Below the pieces are notes generated by a model that was given only the letters and a program-made list of their open reading frames with translations, had not been told where the DNA came from and searched no databases. From DATFVJ01 sp963826515 (lineage in GTDB: Bacteria; Actinomycetota; Actinomycetes; Streptosporangiales; Streptosporangiaceae), in assembly GCA_963826515.1 (NCBI GenBank), contig CAWGXI010000008.1:1-64000 (forward strand): a DNA stretch of 64,000 nucleotides, read 5' to 3'. Positions 8,815-17,750 of this stretch are shown in pieces (the stretch's first letter is position 1; each line of letters starts with the position of its first letter). Made by a program: the position numbers and the translations under genes.

Positions 8815-10008
8815 TCAGCCAGAATTGCCGCCGGCCCAGCTCCAGGCGTAGCCGGGATCCTCGGTCTGCACAGCCGCCGGGCCGAGCAGCAGCGGCCGGA
8901 ATGTGTCGATCATCACCGCGGTCTCGTCGGTACTTGCCCGGCCCTCGGCGAGGCCGCGCACGGCAGCCTCGACCGCACCTGGCTGCGGGCCGTGGGTGAA
9001 CCCGGACGGGTGCAGGCTTATCGAGCCAATCGCAATACCCGATCCGCGGCGTGCGGAGTAGTCACCGGCGACGTAGAACATCATCTCGTCTGAGTCCACA
9101 TTGTGATGGTTGTAGGGGATCGGCACGGCCGCGGGATCGAAGTCAAGGGGGCGTGGGCAGAATGAGCAGACGACGAAATTCGGCCCCTCGAAGGTCTGAT
9201 GGACGGGGGGCGGCGCGTGCGTCCGCTTCACCACAGGCTCGAAGTCGGCAATGTTGAACGCATACGGGTATAGGTAACCATCCCAGCCAACGACGTCGAA
9301 CGGATGATGTGCGTAGGTGAGCCTGGTCAGCCCTGCCCGGTTGCGGACGAGCACGGGCACTTCCTCGCCCTCCGCGAGCAGCGGGCCTTCTGGCCCGCGC
9401 AGGTCCCGCTCGCTGTACGGTGCGTGCTCGAGGAACTGCCCGTGAGGTGACAAGTACCGCTTCGGTGCCCCAATGTGACCCCTCGCCTCGGCCACCAGTG
9501 CCCGGGCAGGCGTGTTTGTGATATCTGGCATCCATCGATGGGTTGTGCCTGCTGGTATGAGCACGTAGTCGCCAGGCCCGGCGTCGATCCCGCCGTAGAC
9601 CGATTCAAACCGCGCGTGACCACTTTGCAGGTAGATCATCTCGTCGCCCGCCGAGTTCCGGTACAGGTCCGAGGGTGCGTCGGCGGACACGTAGTAGATG
9701 CGTATGTCGTCGTTACCGAGGAGCAGGTGCCTGCCAAGGACGAGATCGCCGCCATCCGGCAGGTCCTGGGTGCGGAAATGGCGCGGAGCGAGTGGCAGAT
9801 TGTGGGTGATGGGGCCGGTGGCCGCCGTGTCGGGCACGGCCTCGCTCTTGACGATGGCTGTGGGCAGATTGACGTGGTAAAGCAGCGACGAATCGGCGGA
9901 AAAGCCCTCCTCGCCCATCAGTTCCTCTGCATAGAGGCCACCGTCAGGCCTGCGCAGCTGAACGTGCCGTTTCCGCGGGATTTCCCCTACTGCCCGGTAA
10001 TACGGCAT
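8815..10008 (-). CDS. hmgA: Homogentisate 1,2-dioxygenase family protein
   Basis: Predicted Fe(II) ring-cleaving cupin of tyrosine/phenylalanine catabolism, converting homogentisate to maleylacetoacetate. At 397 aa it is of family length. Metal-ligand regions are visible late in the protein: NHHNVDSDEMMFYVAGDYS (His and Glu) and LHPSGFTHGPQPG (His). The ATG at 10008 has AAAGGAG just upstream. No other tyrosine-catabolic gene (fumarylacetoacetase, isomerase, HPPD) is present. It separates cysS from ispF, suggesting insertion into the conserved block. The exact substrate is inferred from the family. Confidence 0.85.
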   Translation of the reverse strand: MPYYRAVGEIPRKRHVQLRRPDGGLYAEELMGEEGFSADSSLLYHVNLPTAIVKSEAVPDTAATGPITHNLPLAPRHFRTQDLPDGGDLVLGRHLLLGNDDIRIYYVSADAPSDLYRNSAGDEMIYLQSGHARFESVYGGIDAGPGDYVLIPAGTTHRWMPDITNTPARALVAEARGHIGAPKRYLSPHGQFLEHAPYSERDLRGPEGPLLAEGEEVPVLVRNRAGLTRLTYAHHPFDVVGWDGYLYPYAFNIADFEPVVKRTHAPPPVHQTFEGPNFVVCSFCPRPLDFDPAAVPIPYNHHNVDSDEMMFYVAGDYSARRGSGIAIGSISLHPSGFTHGPQPGAVEAAVRGLAEGRASTDETAVMIDTFRPLLLGPAAVQTEDPGYAWSWAGGNSG

Positions 10009-10238
10009 CCTATCTCCTTTGACGTGAGACGCCCGGGCAACGACGCCCGTACAACAGGCACCGGAGCATTTCGCGGCGCCGCCGCGTGCCACTGCGCGCA
10101 CCGCCGTGGCACAACGCATTGGCTGTGCGGGACGCATCAGCCTGGCCGCTACGGCGGGGCCGCGCGTGTCGCTCCCCGTCGACTATAGACGTGCGGCGTA
10201 AGGTCGGCATCGCCGGAGGAAGGACCCCATAACCCCCA
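10009..10238. promoter_or_regulatory. Divergent promoter region between hmgA-like and DUF2637-like genes
   Basis: A 230-bp interval between divergently transcribed genes, so it should hold both promoters. A GGAGGAAGG lies about 20 nt before the plus-strand ATG at 10239, further than usual. No clear operator palindrome was found. Confidence 0.35.
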
Positions 10239-12248
10239 ATGATCCACGACAACCCGCCTGGCGGCAGGGACAGTGACGCACCCGGCCGCTCCCAGGACAC
10301 GCACGGCCTGCGGCAGCTCGCGCTGCTCATCGTGATCGTCGGCGTGCTGACCGCCGCCGCGGCCGCATTCCTGTTCTCTTATCCGGATGTGCACGACATC
10401 GCTCGCGCCGCTGGTGTGCAGGCAGGGCTTGCCCGCTTCTATCCAGCCCTGCCTGACGCCATGCTTGTGGTGGCCTGCGCCGCCGTGCTCGCGCTCCGCC
10501 GGGCGCGTTGGTGGGTCCGCCTGCTGCCGTGGCTGTCGCTCATCGCGATCGTCGCGCTCGTCGGGGCCGCGGACGCGATGCACGGCATGGCGATCACGCC
10601 TCCGCGGCAGCCTACGGAGGCGGCGGTAGCGGTCCTCCCCTGGCTACTGCTGCTGCTCGCCTTCCAGCTCTGCCTTTCTGTGCTGCGGCACGCGCGGAAC
10701 GATCAGGCGCCGCCTGCCCCCGCCAGCCCCGAGGTGAACGAGCAACTCGTGACAGCACCCGCATTGGCCAAGCCGGCGACTGCCGTTACGGCTGCGGCCA
10801 GCCAACGGGCGGATAACGCTGCGGTGAACAGCCCGGCAGGGCACGGCCAGGCAGTCCGCGGCGCGGTGCTCACATCCCCAGCGCTCGCAAACCCAGATAG
10901 TCCGCCGGGCAGCCCGGCAGAAGAAAGCCCAGCCGGCACCAGCCCAGTCCATACCAGCTCGGCCGACACCACCCCCGCCAACACCAGCCCGTTCCGTACC
11001 AGCCCAGGGGAACGAGACTCGGCCGGAGGAAACGCGGCCAAACCAAGCCCGGCCTACACCAGCCCGGCCTACACCAGCCCGGCCTACGCCAGCCCCGCCT
11101 ACACCAGTACCGCCGACACCAGCCCGGCCTACACCAGCCCCGCCTATACCGGCTCAGCCGTCACCAGCACCGCCACCGCAGGCTCCGCCGTCACCAGCAC
11201 CGCCACCGCAGGCTCCGCCGACCGACAGGCGCCAGGACGTCCGGAGTATGGCGGTAAGGCCCCGGGCGGCAGCTCGCCATCCACGTTGCGAGGGCTTGAT
11301 CTCATCCTGCCGCCGTACCCCGACAAGCCCGCCAGTCAGACCGCCAGCACGCGGCCCTGGGACGCCGCCGATCAGGAGCGCGCCGAGCCCCCCGGGGCAG
11401 ATCGGGACCACGCCGGCCGCCCGGACGAGCGCACGGCCGACCCCGGGCCCGAGCTTGCCATCGAGGCCGATCCAGCGCCCGATGATCCGGCGAGCGATGA
11501 GAGTCATGCCACCGGTGACGAGATGACTGACGACCGCCTTCGCCTCATCGGCGCACGCCGCGCCCGGGGCCCTTTATCGGCGCCAGTTGCCGTCAGTCCT
11601 AGCGCGCACGGCGGCGATTACGACCGCGAGCGCCAGCCCGCATTTCCCGCCCCACCACTCAGTGCGCCGGTGCCTGAGACCGCCCGCACAGAGCGCACGG
11701 ACCAGCCAGCGGAGGAGGGGGAAGCGAAATCGCCCGAGCGCGGGCCCAGGCCGCACGCCACGGAAGAGCCGGCGCAGGAAGGGGCGCAATCGGCCGGGCA
11801 AACCAGGACGCTGGCACCGCAATCTACTAAGCCGGACGCATCCGCACCCGGGCCGGCGCAATCGGCTCCGTGTCAGCCGGACGGGGATGAGCCCGGGGAT
11901 TTGCAGGTGGCGGAACCCGCCCAGCCAGCCGCCGCACGGGAACGGGACATACCAGAACGCGAAACACCGCAAGCAGTCGCGTGCGAGCTGGGCACTGACG
12001 GGCCTGGGGCGCTGCGGGCGGCGGAACCCGCCCAGCCGGCCGTGCACGAACCGGACGCGCCACAAAGCGAGACGCGGCAAGCAGACGCGCATGAGCCGGA
12101 CGGGAAAGAGCCCGAGGCACCCCGACCGGAGCCGGACCAGCCGGACGCCTCCGAACACGAGGTTGCGGAACCCGCAGAGGATTTCCCGCGCGTCCGTAGT
12201 TCCCCGGTTCCGCCAAAGTCTGAGCGCGAAGCCCCGCGCCGACGGTGA
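10239..12248 (+). CDS. DUF2637-like membrane protein with long repetitive Pro/Ala/Thr/Ser tail
   Basis: The 669-aa product has about 140 N-terminal residues with four hydrophobic helices (LALLIVIVGVLTAAAAAFLF; LPDAMLVVACAAVLAL; RLLPWLSLIAIVALVGA; VAVLPWLLLLLAFQLCL). The spacing resembles DUF2637, which is found in actinobacterial plasmid-transfer and phage-like contexts. The rest is low-complexity: YTSPA pentapeptides (about residues 230-305), two exact copies of a 10-residue SAVTSTATAG-type unit, then acidic, EPAQPA-rich repeats to the end. The tail is probably disordered. The start at 10239 has no well-spaced RBS. Function unknown; the domain call rests on topology and weak similarity. Confidence 0.65.
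   Translation: MIHDNPPGGRDSDAPGRSQDTHGLRQLALLIVIVGVLTAAAAAFLFSYPDVHDIARAAGVQAGLARFYPALPDAMLVVACAAVLALRRARWWVRLLPWLSLIAIVALVGAADAMHGMAITPPRQPTEAAVAVLPWLLLLLAFQLCLSVLRHARNDQAPPAPASPEVNEQLVTAPALAKPATAVTAAASQRADNAAVNSPAGHGQAVRGAVLTSPALANPDSPPGSPAEESPAGTSPVHTSSADTTPANTSPFRTSPGERDSAGGNAAKPSPAYTSPAYTSPAYASPAYTSTADTSPAYTSPAYTGSAVTSTATAGSAVTSTATAGSADRQAPGRPEYGGKAPGGSSPSTLRGLDLILPPYPDKPASQTASTRPWDAADQERAEPPGADRDHAGRPDERTADPGPELAIEADPAPDDPASDESHATGDEMTDDRLRLIGARRARGPLSAPVAVSPSAHGGDYDRERQPAFPAPPLSAPVPETARTERTDQPAEEGEAKSPERGPRPHATEEPAQEGAQSAGQTRTLAPQSTKPDASAPGPAQSAPCQPDGDEPGDLQVAEPAQPAAARERDIPERETPQAVACELGTDGPGALRAAEPAQPAVHEPDAPQSETRQADAHEPDGKEPEAPRPEPDQPDASEHEVAEPAEDFPRVRSSPVPPKSEREAPRRR
10930..11220 (+). 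repeat. 15-bp and 30-bp in-frame tandem repeats
   Basis: Within the DUF2637-like gene, a 15-bp unit of the type CCGGCCTACACCAGC (SPAYT) recurs imperfectly from about 10930, most regularly at 11046-11150. A 30-bp unit beginning TCACCAGCACCGCCACCGCA is then present as two exact copies at 11161-11190 and 11191-11220. Confidence 0.9.
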
Positions 12249-12343
12249 ATTCCCGAGCAGGGCGACCAGAGCTCGCCAGTCTCAGTCTCGCTGCGGCAGC
12301 CCAGGACTAACTCAACTGTCAAAGTCCGCGATCCGAAGAGTCG

Positions 12344-12886
12344 CTAGGATCGGCTGACTTCAGGCTCCGTGGACTGGCCCGCCGAGTCAGTCCGGCCGTT
12401 CCCCGCCGCGACGGCGATGATGGCGGTCGCGATGGCGGCTATCCCCTCGCCGCGCCCCGTCAGTCCAAGCCCGTCGGTGGTAGTGGCGGCCACGCTGACG
12501 CGAGCGCCGCCGACAGCCGCCGAGAGCACCGCCTCGGCCTCGGCGCGCCTCGACGCAATCCTCGGCCGGTTTCCTATGAGCTGTATGGCCACGTTACCGA
12601 CGCGGTATCCAGCATCAGCCACGATCTTGGCAACCGCGGACAGCAGTTCCGTTCCCGCCGCCCCGGCCCATCTGGGTTCGGCGGTGCCGAAGCAGCTACC
12701 AAGATCGCCCAGGCACGCGGCGGACAGCAGCGCATCACAGGCCGCGTGCGCGGCAACGTCTCCATCTGAATGACCGGCCAACCCGTCCTGGCCCGGCCAG
12801 AAGAGCCCTGCCAGGTAGAGCGGACGACCGGAACGCCACGGGTGGACATCGAATCCGATGCCCACCCGTGGCAGGTCCGTGGTCAC
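12344..12886 (-). CDS. ispF: 2-C-methyl-D-erythritol 2,4-cyclodiphosphate synthase
   Basis: MEP-pathway enzyme of isoprenoid synthesis. The 180-aa product shows the metal-binding GIGFDVHPW motif, AGHSDGDVAAHAACDALL, the LGDLGSCF region and TTDGLGLTGRGEGIAA near the C-terminus, then a short extra tail. The start is GTG 12886, 17 nt after the carD stop. A perfect palindrome, CACAGATCTGTG, overlaps the start codon. In many actinobacteria ispD lies between carD and ispF; here it is missing, so the two MEP genes are uncoupled. Confidence 0.95.
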   Translation of the reverse strand: MTTDLPRVGIGFDVHPWRSGRPLYLAGLFWPGQDGLAGHSDGDVAAHAACDALLSAACLGDLGSCFGTAEPRWAGAAGTELLSAVAKIVADAGYRVGNVAIQLIGNRPRIASRRAEAEAVLSAAVGGARVSVAATTTDGLGLTGRGEGIAAIATAIIAVAAGNGRTDSAGQSTEPEVSRS

Positions 12887-12903
12887 AGATCTGTGCTCAC
12901 AGG

Positions 12904-13392
12904 CTAGTGATCAGTAGACAGGACCTCGTCGAGAAGCGCTTCAGCCTTGTCCTCGTTTGTTTTCTCAGCAAGGGCCAGCTCACTCACAAGAATCTGCCTG
13001 GCCTTAGCAAGCATGCGCTTCTCACCCGCGGAAAGCCCGCGTTCCCTGTCCCTTCTCCACAGGTCGCGCACAACCTCCGCGACCTTGTTCACATCACCCG
13101 AGGCGAGCTTCTCCAGATTCGCCTTATACCTGCGTGACCAGTTCGTCGGCTCCTCGGTGTGCGGCGCACGGAGCACCTCGAACACCCTCTCGAGCCCCTC
13201 CTGGCCAACGACGTCACGCACGCCGACAAGCTCAGCGTTATCGGCAGGCACGCGCACCGTCAGGTCGCCCTTGTCGACCTTCAAGACCAGGTAGGATCTT
13301 GCCTCGCCCTTGATCGTCCGAGTCTCGACGGCTTCAATCCGAGCAGCCCCATGGTGGGGGTAGACGACAGTGTCGCCGACCTTAAAAGTCAT
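12904..13392 (-). CDS. carD: CarD family transcriptional regulator
   Basis: RNA-polymerase-binding factor that stabilises open complexes at rRNA and housekeeping promoters. The 162-aa product begins MTFKVGDTVVYPHHGAARIE, the Tudor-like RNAP-interacting domain. The C-terminal helical DNA-binding domain includes NWSRRYKANLEKL with its conserved Trp, and KRMLAKARQILVSELALA. Length and order match mycobacterial CarD. It leads a minus-strand carD-ispF unit. Confidence 0.96.
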   Translation of the reverse strand: MTFKVGDTVVYPHHGAARIEAVETRTIKGEARSYLVLKVDKGDLTVRVPADNAELVGVRDVVGQEGLERVFEVLRAPHTEEPTNWSRRYKANLEKLASGDVNKVAEVVRDLWRRDRERGLSAGEKRMLAKARQILVSELALAEKTNEDKAEALLDEVLSTDH

Positions 13393-13705
13393 GTGGCAAG
13401 TACCCCTTCCGCTGAAGACAAGGTTACCACGGCGGACGCGGGTGATAAACCGCTCTTGACGGTAAACGTGCAGGTCACTGGGGAATTTCGGGGCATCAGA
13501 ATACGCGTGGGACGCCGGTGCATCAACCGGGCGGCGCCCGCAGGACGCAACCTTCTCGGATCAGTAGGCACACGGGCTCACCACTCCGGGCGTGGCGGGC
13601 TCATACTGGAAACCACAGTGGCAGTGCCGGACTGCGCGCAGAGCGTGCGGTGCAGGCCGCTACGCCAGCGCCGCAAGCTTCCTCGGCCGGTGACGGGAGG
13701 TGCGC

Positions 13706-14470
13706 GTGGAGATGGGCGGCGAACCCGAGCGAGACGAGAGCGGCCTGCCGCCGGTCGAAATCGAGATTCCAGACGATGCACGGGAACTCGCCCGTGATGT
13801 GCAGGCGTACTACCGCGAACTGCGTGCGGCGCGGCGGCATCGTCGGCTCAAGCGCCTCATGGCGCCATTTACAAGGCACGGAATGGTGGTCCCTCTTGTC
13901 GCGGGAACTCTTGCCGTGACACTGTTCGTCGGCACCATGCTCACGGTGATCACAAGTACTCCGCCTGAGGTCCCGTCGTCAGTTTCCGCGCCGCGGTCAC
14001 CCGCGCCGTCGGCAGGCACGCTTGTGCCACCCGTGGGGCAACTGGGCGGGCCACTGCCCAGCGCGGAGGTCTTCATCGACAAGATGCCGTTGAAACTGCG
14101 CGACCTCAACCCATCCGTGCTCGCGCTCGTTCCCCTAACCTGCCGTTGCCTCGTCGCGCTGCAGCAGCTTGCGGCGCAAGCTTCCGAAGCACAGATCAAG
14201 ATCTACTTTGTCGGTAGTGACAGCGGACTGAAACAGGTCACGAGTATGGCGGCACGCGCCGGCCGAGGCAACGTTCAGGTGATCGACGATGTGCACAACG
14301 TCCTCAGCAAGTCCTACGATCCCGTCGGCCTTACCGCGATCCTTGTACACAAAGACAGCGCAGTGGGATCGGTACAACGCAAGCTGATCCCTGGTTTCAA
14401 ACTCAAGGCCGAACTCGGCCGGCTCGCCCAACCTGGCCTTGGCAAACCGGACACCGCGCCGCCCAGCTGA
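13706..14470 (+). CDS. Membrane-anchored thioredoxin-fold-like protein of unknown function
   Basis: About 254 aa. A cytoplasmic N-terminal stretch with a coiled-coil-like segment (DDARELARDVQAYYRELRAA) is followed by one transmembrane helix (MVVPLVAGTLAVTLFVGTML). A Pro/Ser linker leads to an extracytoplasmic domain (about 120-250) with a thioredoxin-like pattern: ALVPLTCRCLVALQQLAAQA, then IKIYFVGSD, VQVIDD and GLTAILVHKD. The usual CxxC is replaced by CRC. GGGAGG at 13695 favours GTG 13706 or ATG 13712. It is divergent from carD. The redox role is inferred and would be atypical given the C-x-C. Confidence 0.65.
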   Translation: MEMGGEPERDESGLPPVEIEIPDDARELARDVQAYYRELRAARRHRRLKRLMAPFTRHGMVVPLVAGTLAVTLFVGTMLTVITSTPPEVPSSVSAPRSPAPSAGTLVPPVGQLGGPLPSAEVFIDKMPLKLRDLNPSVLALVPLTCRCLVALQQLAAQASEAQIKIYFVGSDSGLKQVTSMAARAGRGNVQVIDDVHNVLSKSYDPVGLTAILVHKDSAVGSVQRKLIPGFKLKAELGRLAQPGLGKPDTAPPS

Positions 14471-14666
14471 GACCCGGATGGCGATGCACCTGGCCCAGCT
14501 GAACAACTTAAGCTGGACGACCTGCGACTACCCGCACCAGCTGGCAGTACTTAGCGCACCTGAAACTCAGGCTTGCCGCGCCAGCAGCGCGGCGACCGGC
14601 TAGAGCCTTAACGAGCCAGAGCGCGGTGGATGCCGCGCTGCCGCCGGCACAAGTAGCCTCTGAGCC

Positions 14667-15509
14667 GTGCAAGCACGAGTCATCGAGTGCCTCGTCAGAA
14701 GCTGCCATCCGCAGCCGGTAATCGCCGTCGCGGCTGGAGTTACCGCGATCGCATACGCGGCCGGCCGTGGGCTCGCCGGTACGGCGATCGCCGGGCTAGC
14801 GGTGCTGACCGGCCAGCTTTCAATCGGCTGGAGCAATGACTATCTCGATCGGCGCACGGACATGGCGGCGGGACGACGGGACAAGCCGTTGGCGCGCGGC
14901 ACCGTTCCCGCGCGGCTGGTCGCGTCCGCCGCGGTCGCCGCGGCGATCTGCTGCGTTCCGCTATCGCTCGCAAGCGGCTGGCGCGGCGGCCTTGCCCAGC
15001 TCGCGGCAGTGGGCTCGGGCTGGATCTACAACCTCGGCGTGAAGCGAACCATCTGGTCACCTGTGCCTTTCATCCCGGGTTTCGGCCTGTTCCCCGCGTT
15101 TGTCACGCTCGGTCTGGCGGGCCATCCGTGGCCTACGTGGTGGGCGCTGACCGCAGGCGCTCTGCTCGGGGTGGGCGCGCACTTCGCTAATGTCCTGCCG
15201 GACCTGCCCGCGGATCTCGCTACCGGAGTCCTTGGCCTGCCGCAACGGCTCGGCGGCAGGATCTCGCGGCTGGCGGCGGGCATCTTCCTCGGCGCGGCCA
15301 CGGCTATCCTCGCGGTCGCGCCAGGGGGGTTCGATGCACTCGCTGCATTCGGCCTCGCCGCGTCTGTCGCAGTAATCGCCGCGGGGGTGGCGGGTGCCAT
15401 CGCCGGGCCGCGCCACCAGACAGGGCGCGTGCTCACCATGGCCGCGGTCATCGCCGCTGGCCTGCTCGATGTGGTGCTGCTTGTGGCGAGGGCCGGCCAG
15501 ATGAGCTAA
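14667..15509 (+). CDS. UbiA-family prenyltransferase
   Basis: Integral membrane prenyltransferase that joins a polyprenyl diphosphate to an acceptor. The 280-aa product has eight or nine hydrophobic segments and both Asp-rich motifs: SNDYLDRRTDMAAGRRDKPL (first, Mg-diphosphate binding) and NVLPDLPADLATG (second). GTG start at 14667. It stands alone on the plus strand, with no adjacent quinone-biosynthesis genes, so the acceptor cannot be told from context. Confidence 0.85.
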   Translation: MQARVIECLVRSCHPQPVIAVAAGVTAIAYAAGRGLAGTAIAGLAVLTGQLSIGWSNDYLDRRTDMAAGRRDKPLARGTVPARLVASAAVAAAICCVPLSLASGWRGGLAQLAAVGSGWIYNLGVKRTIWSPVPFIPGFGLFPAFVTLGLAGHPWPTWWALTAGALLGVGAHFANVLPDLPADLATGVLGLPQRLGGRISRLAAGIFLGAATAILAVAPGGFDALAAFGLAASVAVIAAGVAGAIAGPRHQTGRVLTMAAVIAAGLLDVVLLVARAGQMS

Positions 15510-15887
15510 CCGGCATCACATCGCCGCCGCTCCTACTAGCCGCCGCTCCTGCTAGATGACTGGGTGCCCCGCGATCACGACATCTGGGTCAGGGACGTTG
15601 GGGATTGCCCTGCGGTGCTGTCCGGGTGAGCTGGTGGCCCCCGCAGGGCAGCCTGCCCACTCCACATGCGTCCTGCTGCCTGACTGTGCCGACTGACTGG
15701 GCCCCCGGTTGGGTGAGGGCAGGCGAGGCGGGGTGGGCCGGGCGGGGTGGCGTGGGCACCCAGGAACGGATCGTGCGAGACGGAGAGAAGGCGCGGCGCG
15801 TGCTGTTAGTGGCCTGCCTGCAGCTAGGTGCTATCCACTGCGGGGAGTTTTGCTCGCCTACCCCGGTGCGCTCACGCCGGGAGTCGC
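15510..15887. other. Non-coding interval with a short direct repeat
   Basis: No gene is supported here. The segment begins with two near-identical 16-bp units around 15522-15555 (CCGCCGCTCCT followed by ACTAG or GCTAG). The rest reads as decayed sequence beyond the truncated end of the DUF222 gene. Confidence 0.4.
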
Positions 15888-17369
15888 TCAGCACCTGTCC
15901 CCGGGCGGCCGGGCCCGCCGCCGCGTTCGCCGCTGCCGCGGCTGGTGGCCAGCGGGTCGATGTCGAACGCCAGCCGCCGCCGGCTGGGGCCGCTGCCTTC
16001 GCCGCTTCCGGCGGCACCTCCGCTCCTGGCGGCACCAGCATCCGCGGCACCGCCGGCGGGGCTTCCGCGGCTGCCGGGCGGGCCGGGGCCGCCGGATGTT
16101 GTGCCGGGTGTGCCGGGTGTGCCCGGGGGCGCGGGATGTGCTGCCGGGGCTGCCGGGACCGGGATGGCCTGGGTGCGTGCCGTCAGGTGGGCGGGCCCGG
16201 CCCGATGGGGCCCGGCCCGGCGGGGCGCAGCCGTGGCCGATGGCCTCGCCCTTCGGGCCGGTCAGGGTCAGGCACCAGCGGGACGCCGGATCGGCGGCGG
16301 CGAGCGCGGCGAGTTCGGCGGCGGTGGCGGCGTCGACCGGCCCGAACCCGCCGACATCGCCCGGGGCCTGGGACAAGCCGAGCAAGGTGGCCAGCGGCAG
16401 GGTCAGGTTGACCCGCGCCGCCAGCCCAGCCTGGCCGCCCGCACCCGTCTCGTGCTCCGCGCTGGCCGCCTGGCCCGGGCCGGCCGCTTGCCCCGGGCTC
16501 GTTTCCCGCCCCGGGCCGGCCGCCTGCCCCGGGCTCGTTTCCCGTCCCGGGCCGGCCGCCTGCCCCGGGCTCGTTTCCTGTCCCGGGCTGGCCGCGTGCC
16601 CCGGGCCGGCGGTCGGTGCCGGGCCGGCGGTCTGCGCCGGATCGGCCGGCCGCTGTGGGCTGGCGGCCTGCTCGGGGCTGGCGGCCTGCGCCGGATCGGC
16701 CGGCCGCTGTGGGCCGGCGGTCTGCGCCGGATCGGCCGGCTGCTGTGGGCTGGCGGCCTGCTCGGGGCTGGCGGCCTGCGCCGGATCGGCAGTCTGCTCC
16801 GGGCCGGTTTCGTGTCCGGCTGCGGGGGCCTCGGCGGGGGTGGCGAGGAGTTCGTCGATCGGGGTGCCGGTCAGCAGCGCGACGTAGACCCCGGCGCGCA
16901 GCTGGTCCAGGCTCGCCTCGGCACCGGATTTCTTCAGCTGCCGGGCAAGCATGTCGATCCGCTTGTCGGCGGCCAGCACCCCAGCGGGCGGCAGGTCACG
17001 CCCGGCCAGCGACGCGGTGCCTGACGGCTCCCGCCACTTCTCCACCCGCGCCTCCCGCTGGGCCTGCTCCCGGCGCCGGCGCGCCGCGCCCGGATCGACC
17101 GCGAACACCGCCTGCAGGCACGCGGCCCGCAGCTGGCCGCTGGTCAGCCGGCCCGCCTTGGTGAGCAGTGCCGCCTCCACCCGCCGCGCGGCGGCGCCGT
17201 CCAGGACAGCCGGCTGGTCCGCGATCACCCGGGCCCGGTAAGCGGTCAGGACCCGGCTGCGGCAGCCGTTCAGACCCGGCTCCACGAGTAACTCGTGGAT
17301 CCGGGTCAGAATGTTGCCCGTTCGCGCCGCGACACGAACACCAACCACGAAGTCGGGCATTGCGGCCAC
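15888..17369 (-). pseudogene. DUF222 (13E12-repeat, HNH-endonuclease-type) gene, truncated at both ends and repeat-expanded
   Basis: Residues about 35-170 match the core of DUF222 proteins: LTAYRARVIADQPAVLD, RVEAALLTKAGRLTSGQLRA, REARVEKWREPSGTASLAGR, VYVALLTGTPIDELL. Next come about 18 hexapeptide units of the type QAASPE, RPADPA, QTAGPQ, RETSPG and QAAGPG, then CLTLTGPKGEAIGHGC. After that the frame turns into Arg/Pro-rich nonsense; another frame shows LAFDIDPLATS, so there is a frameshift. The HNH motif expected at the C-terminus and the normal N-terminal helices are both missing. Probably non-functional, although 493 codons remain open. Confidence 0.65.
16470..16815 (-). repeat. 18-bp minisatellite inside the DUF222 remnant
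   Basis: Tandem 18-bp units (six codons), most regular between 16496 and 16600, where a 36-bp double unit encoding RETSPG plus QAAGPG repeats three times. Further left it alternates GQETSPG and AAGPG-type units; further right it alternates RPADPA, QTAGPQ and QAASPE units. Confidence 0.9.
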
Positions 17370-17374
17370 CAGCT

Positions 17375-17475
17375 AGCTGCCACCGGCTACGGCCCGGACA
17401 CAGCCACCAGTCACGGCCCGGACACAGCGACCGGCTGCGGCCCGGATCCAGCCATCAGTCACGGTCGCCGCGGCT
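17375..17475. repeat. Degenerate tandem repeat next to the DUF222 remnant
   Basis: Imperfect units of about 27 bp of the type CGGCCCGGACACAGCCACCA repeat at 17387-17470. The interval 17370-17750 otherwise has no supported gene. The repeats may be an out-of-frame continuation of the neighbouring minisatellite. Confidence 0.6.
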
Positions 17476-17750
17476 ACGGTTCGGCCGTCACGGGCCGACT
17501 GCCAGGCGGTCACGGGCCGGCCGTCACGGCCGGCTGCCCGCGCGCTCGCATCACCCAGCCAACCGCCTGGGCGGCCAGGGCGAGCGGGCGGCCACGGCCA
17601 GAAGCCCTGCCGACGCACGCGAACCCCCTGCGAGGGCCGGTCAGCCTGGCGTTCCAGGTCCTGGGGAGGGCAGGTGAAAGGCCCGCCGGCCGGACCGCTA
17701 CGCTTTGCGACGTCCGCCTGATCCGTTTGCGAGACGGAGGAGACGACTCC

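Noticed and set aside
16470..16815. Possible CRISPR array
   Set aside because: The units are adjacent 18-bp coding repeats without unique spacers, and there are no cas genes in the window.
15605..17024. Two long plus-strand frames with Cys/Ala/Gly and Arg/Ala repeats
   Set aside because: They are the complement of the DUF222 minisatellite; the minus-strand frame has the recognisable domain.
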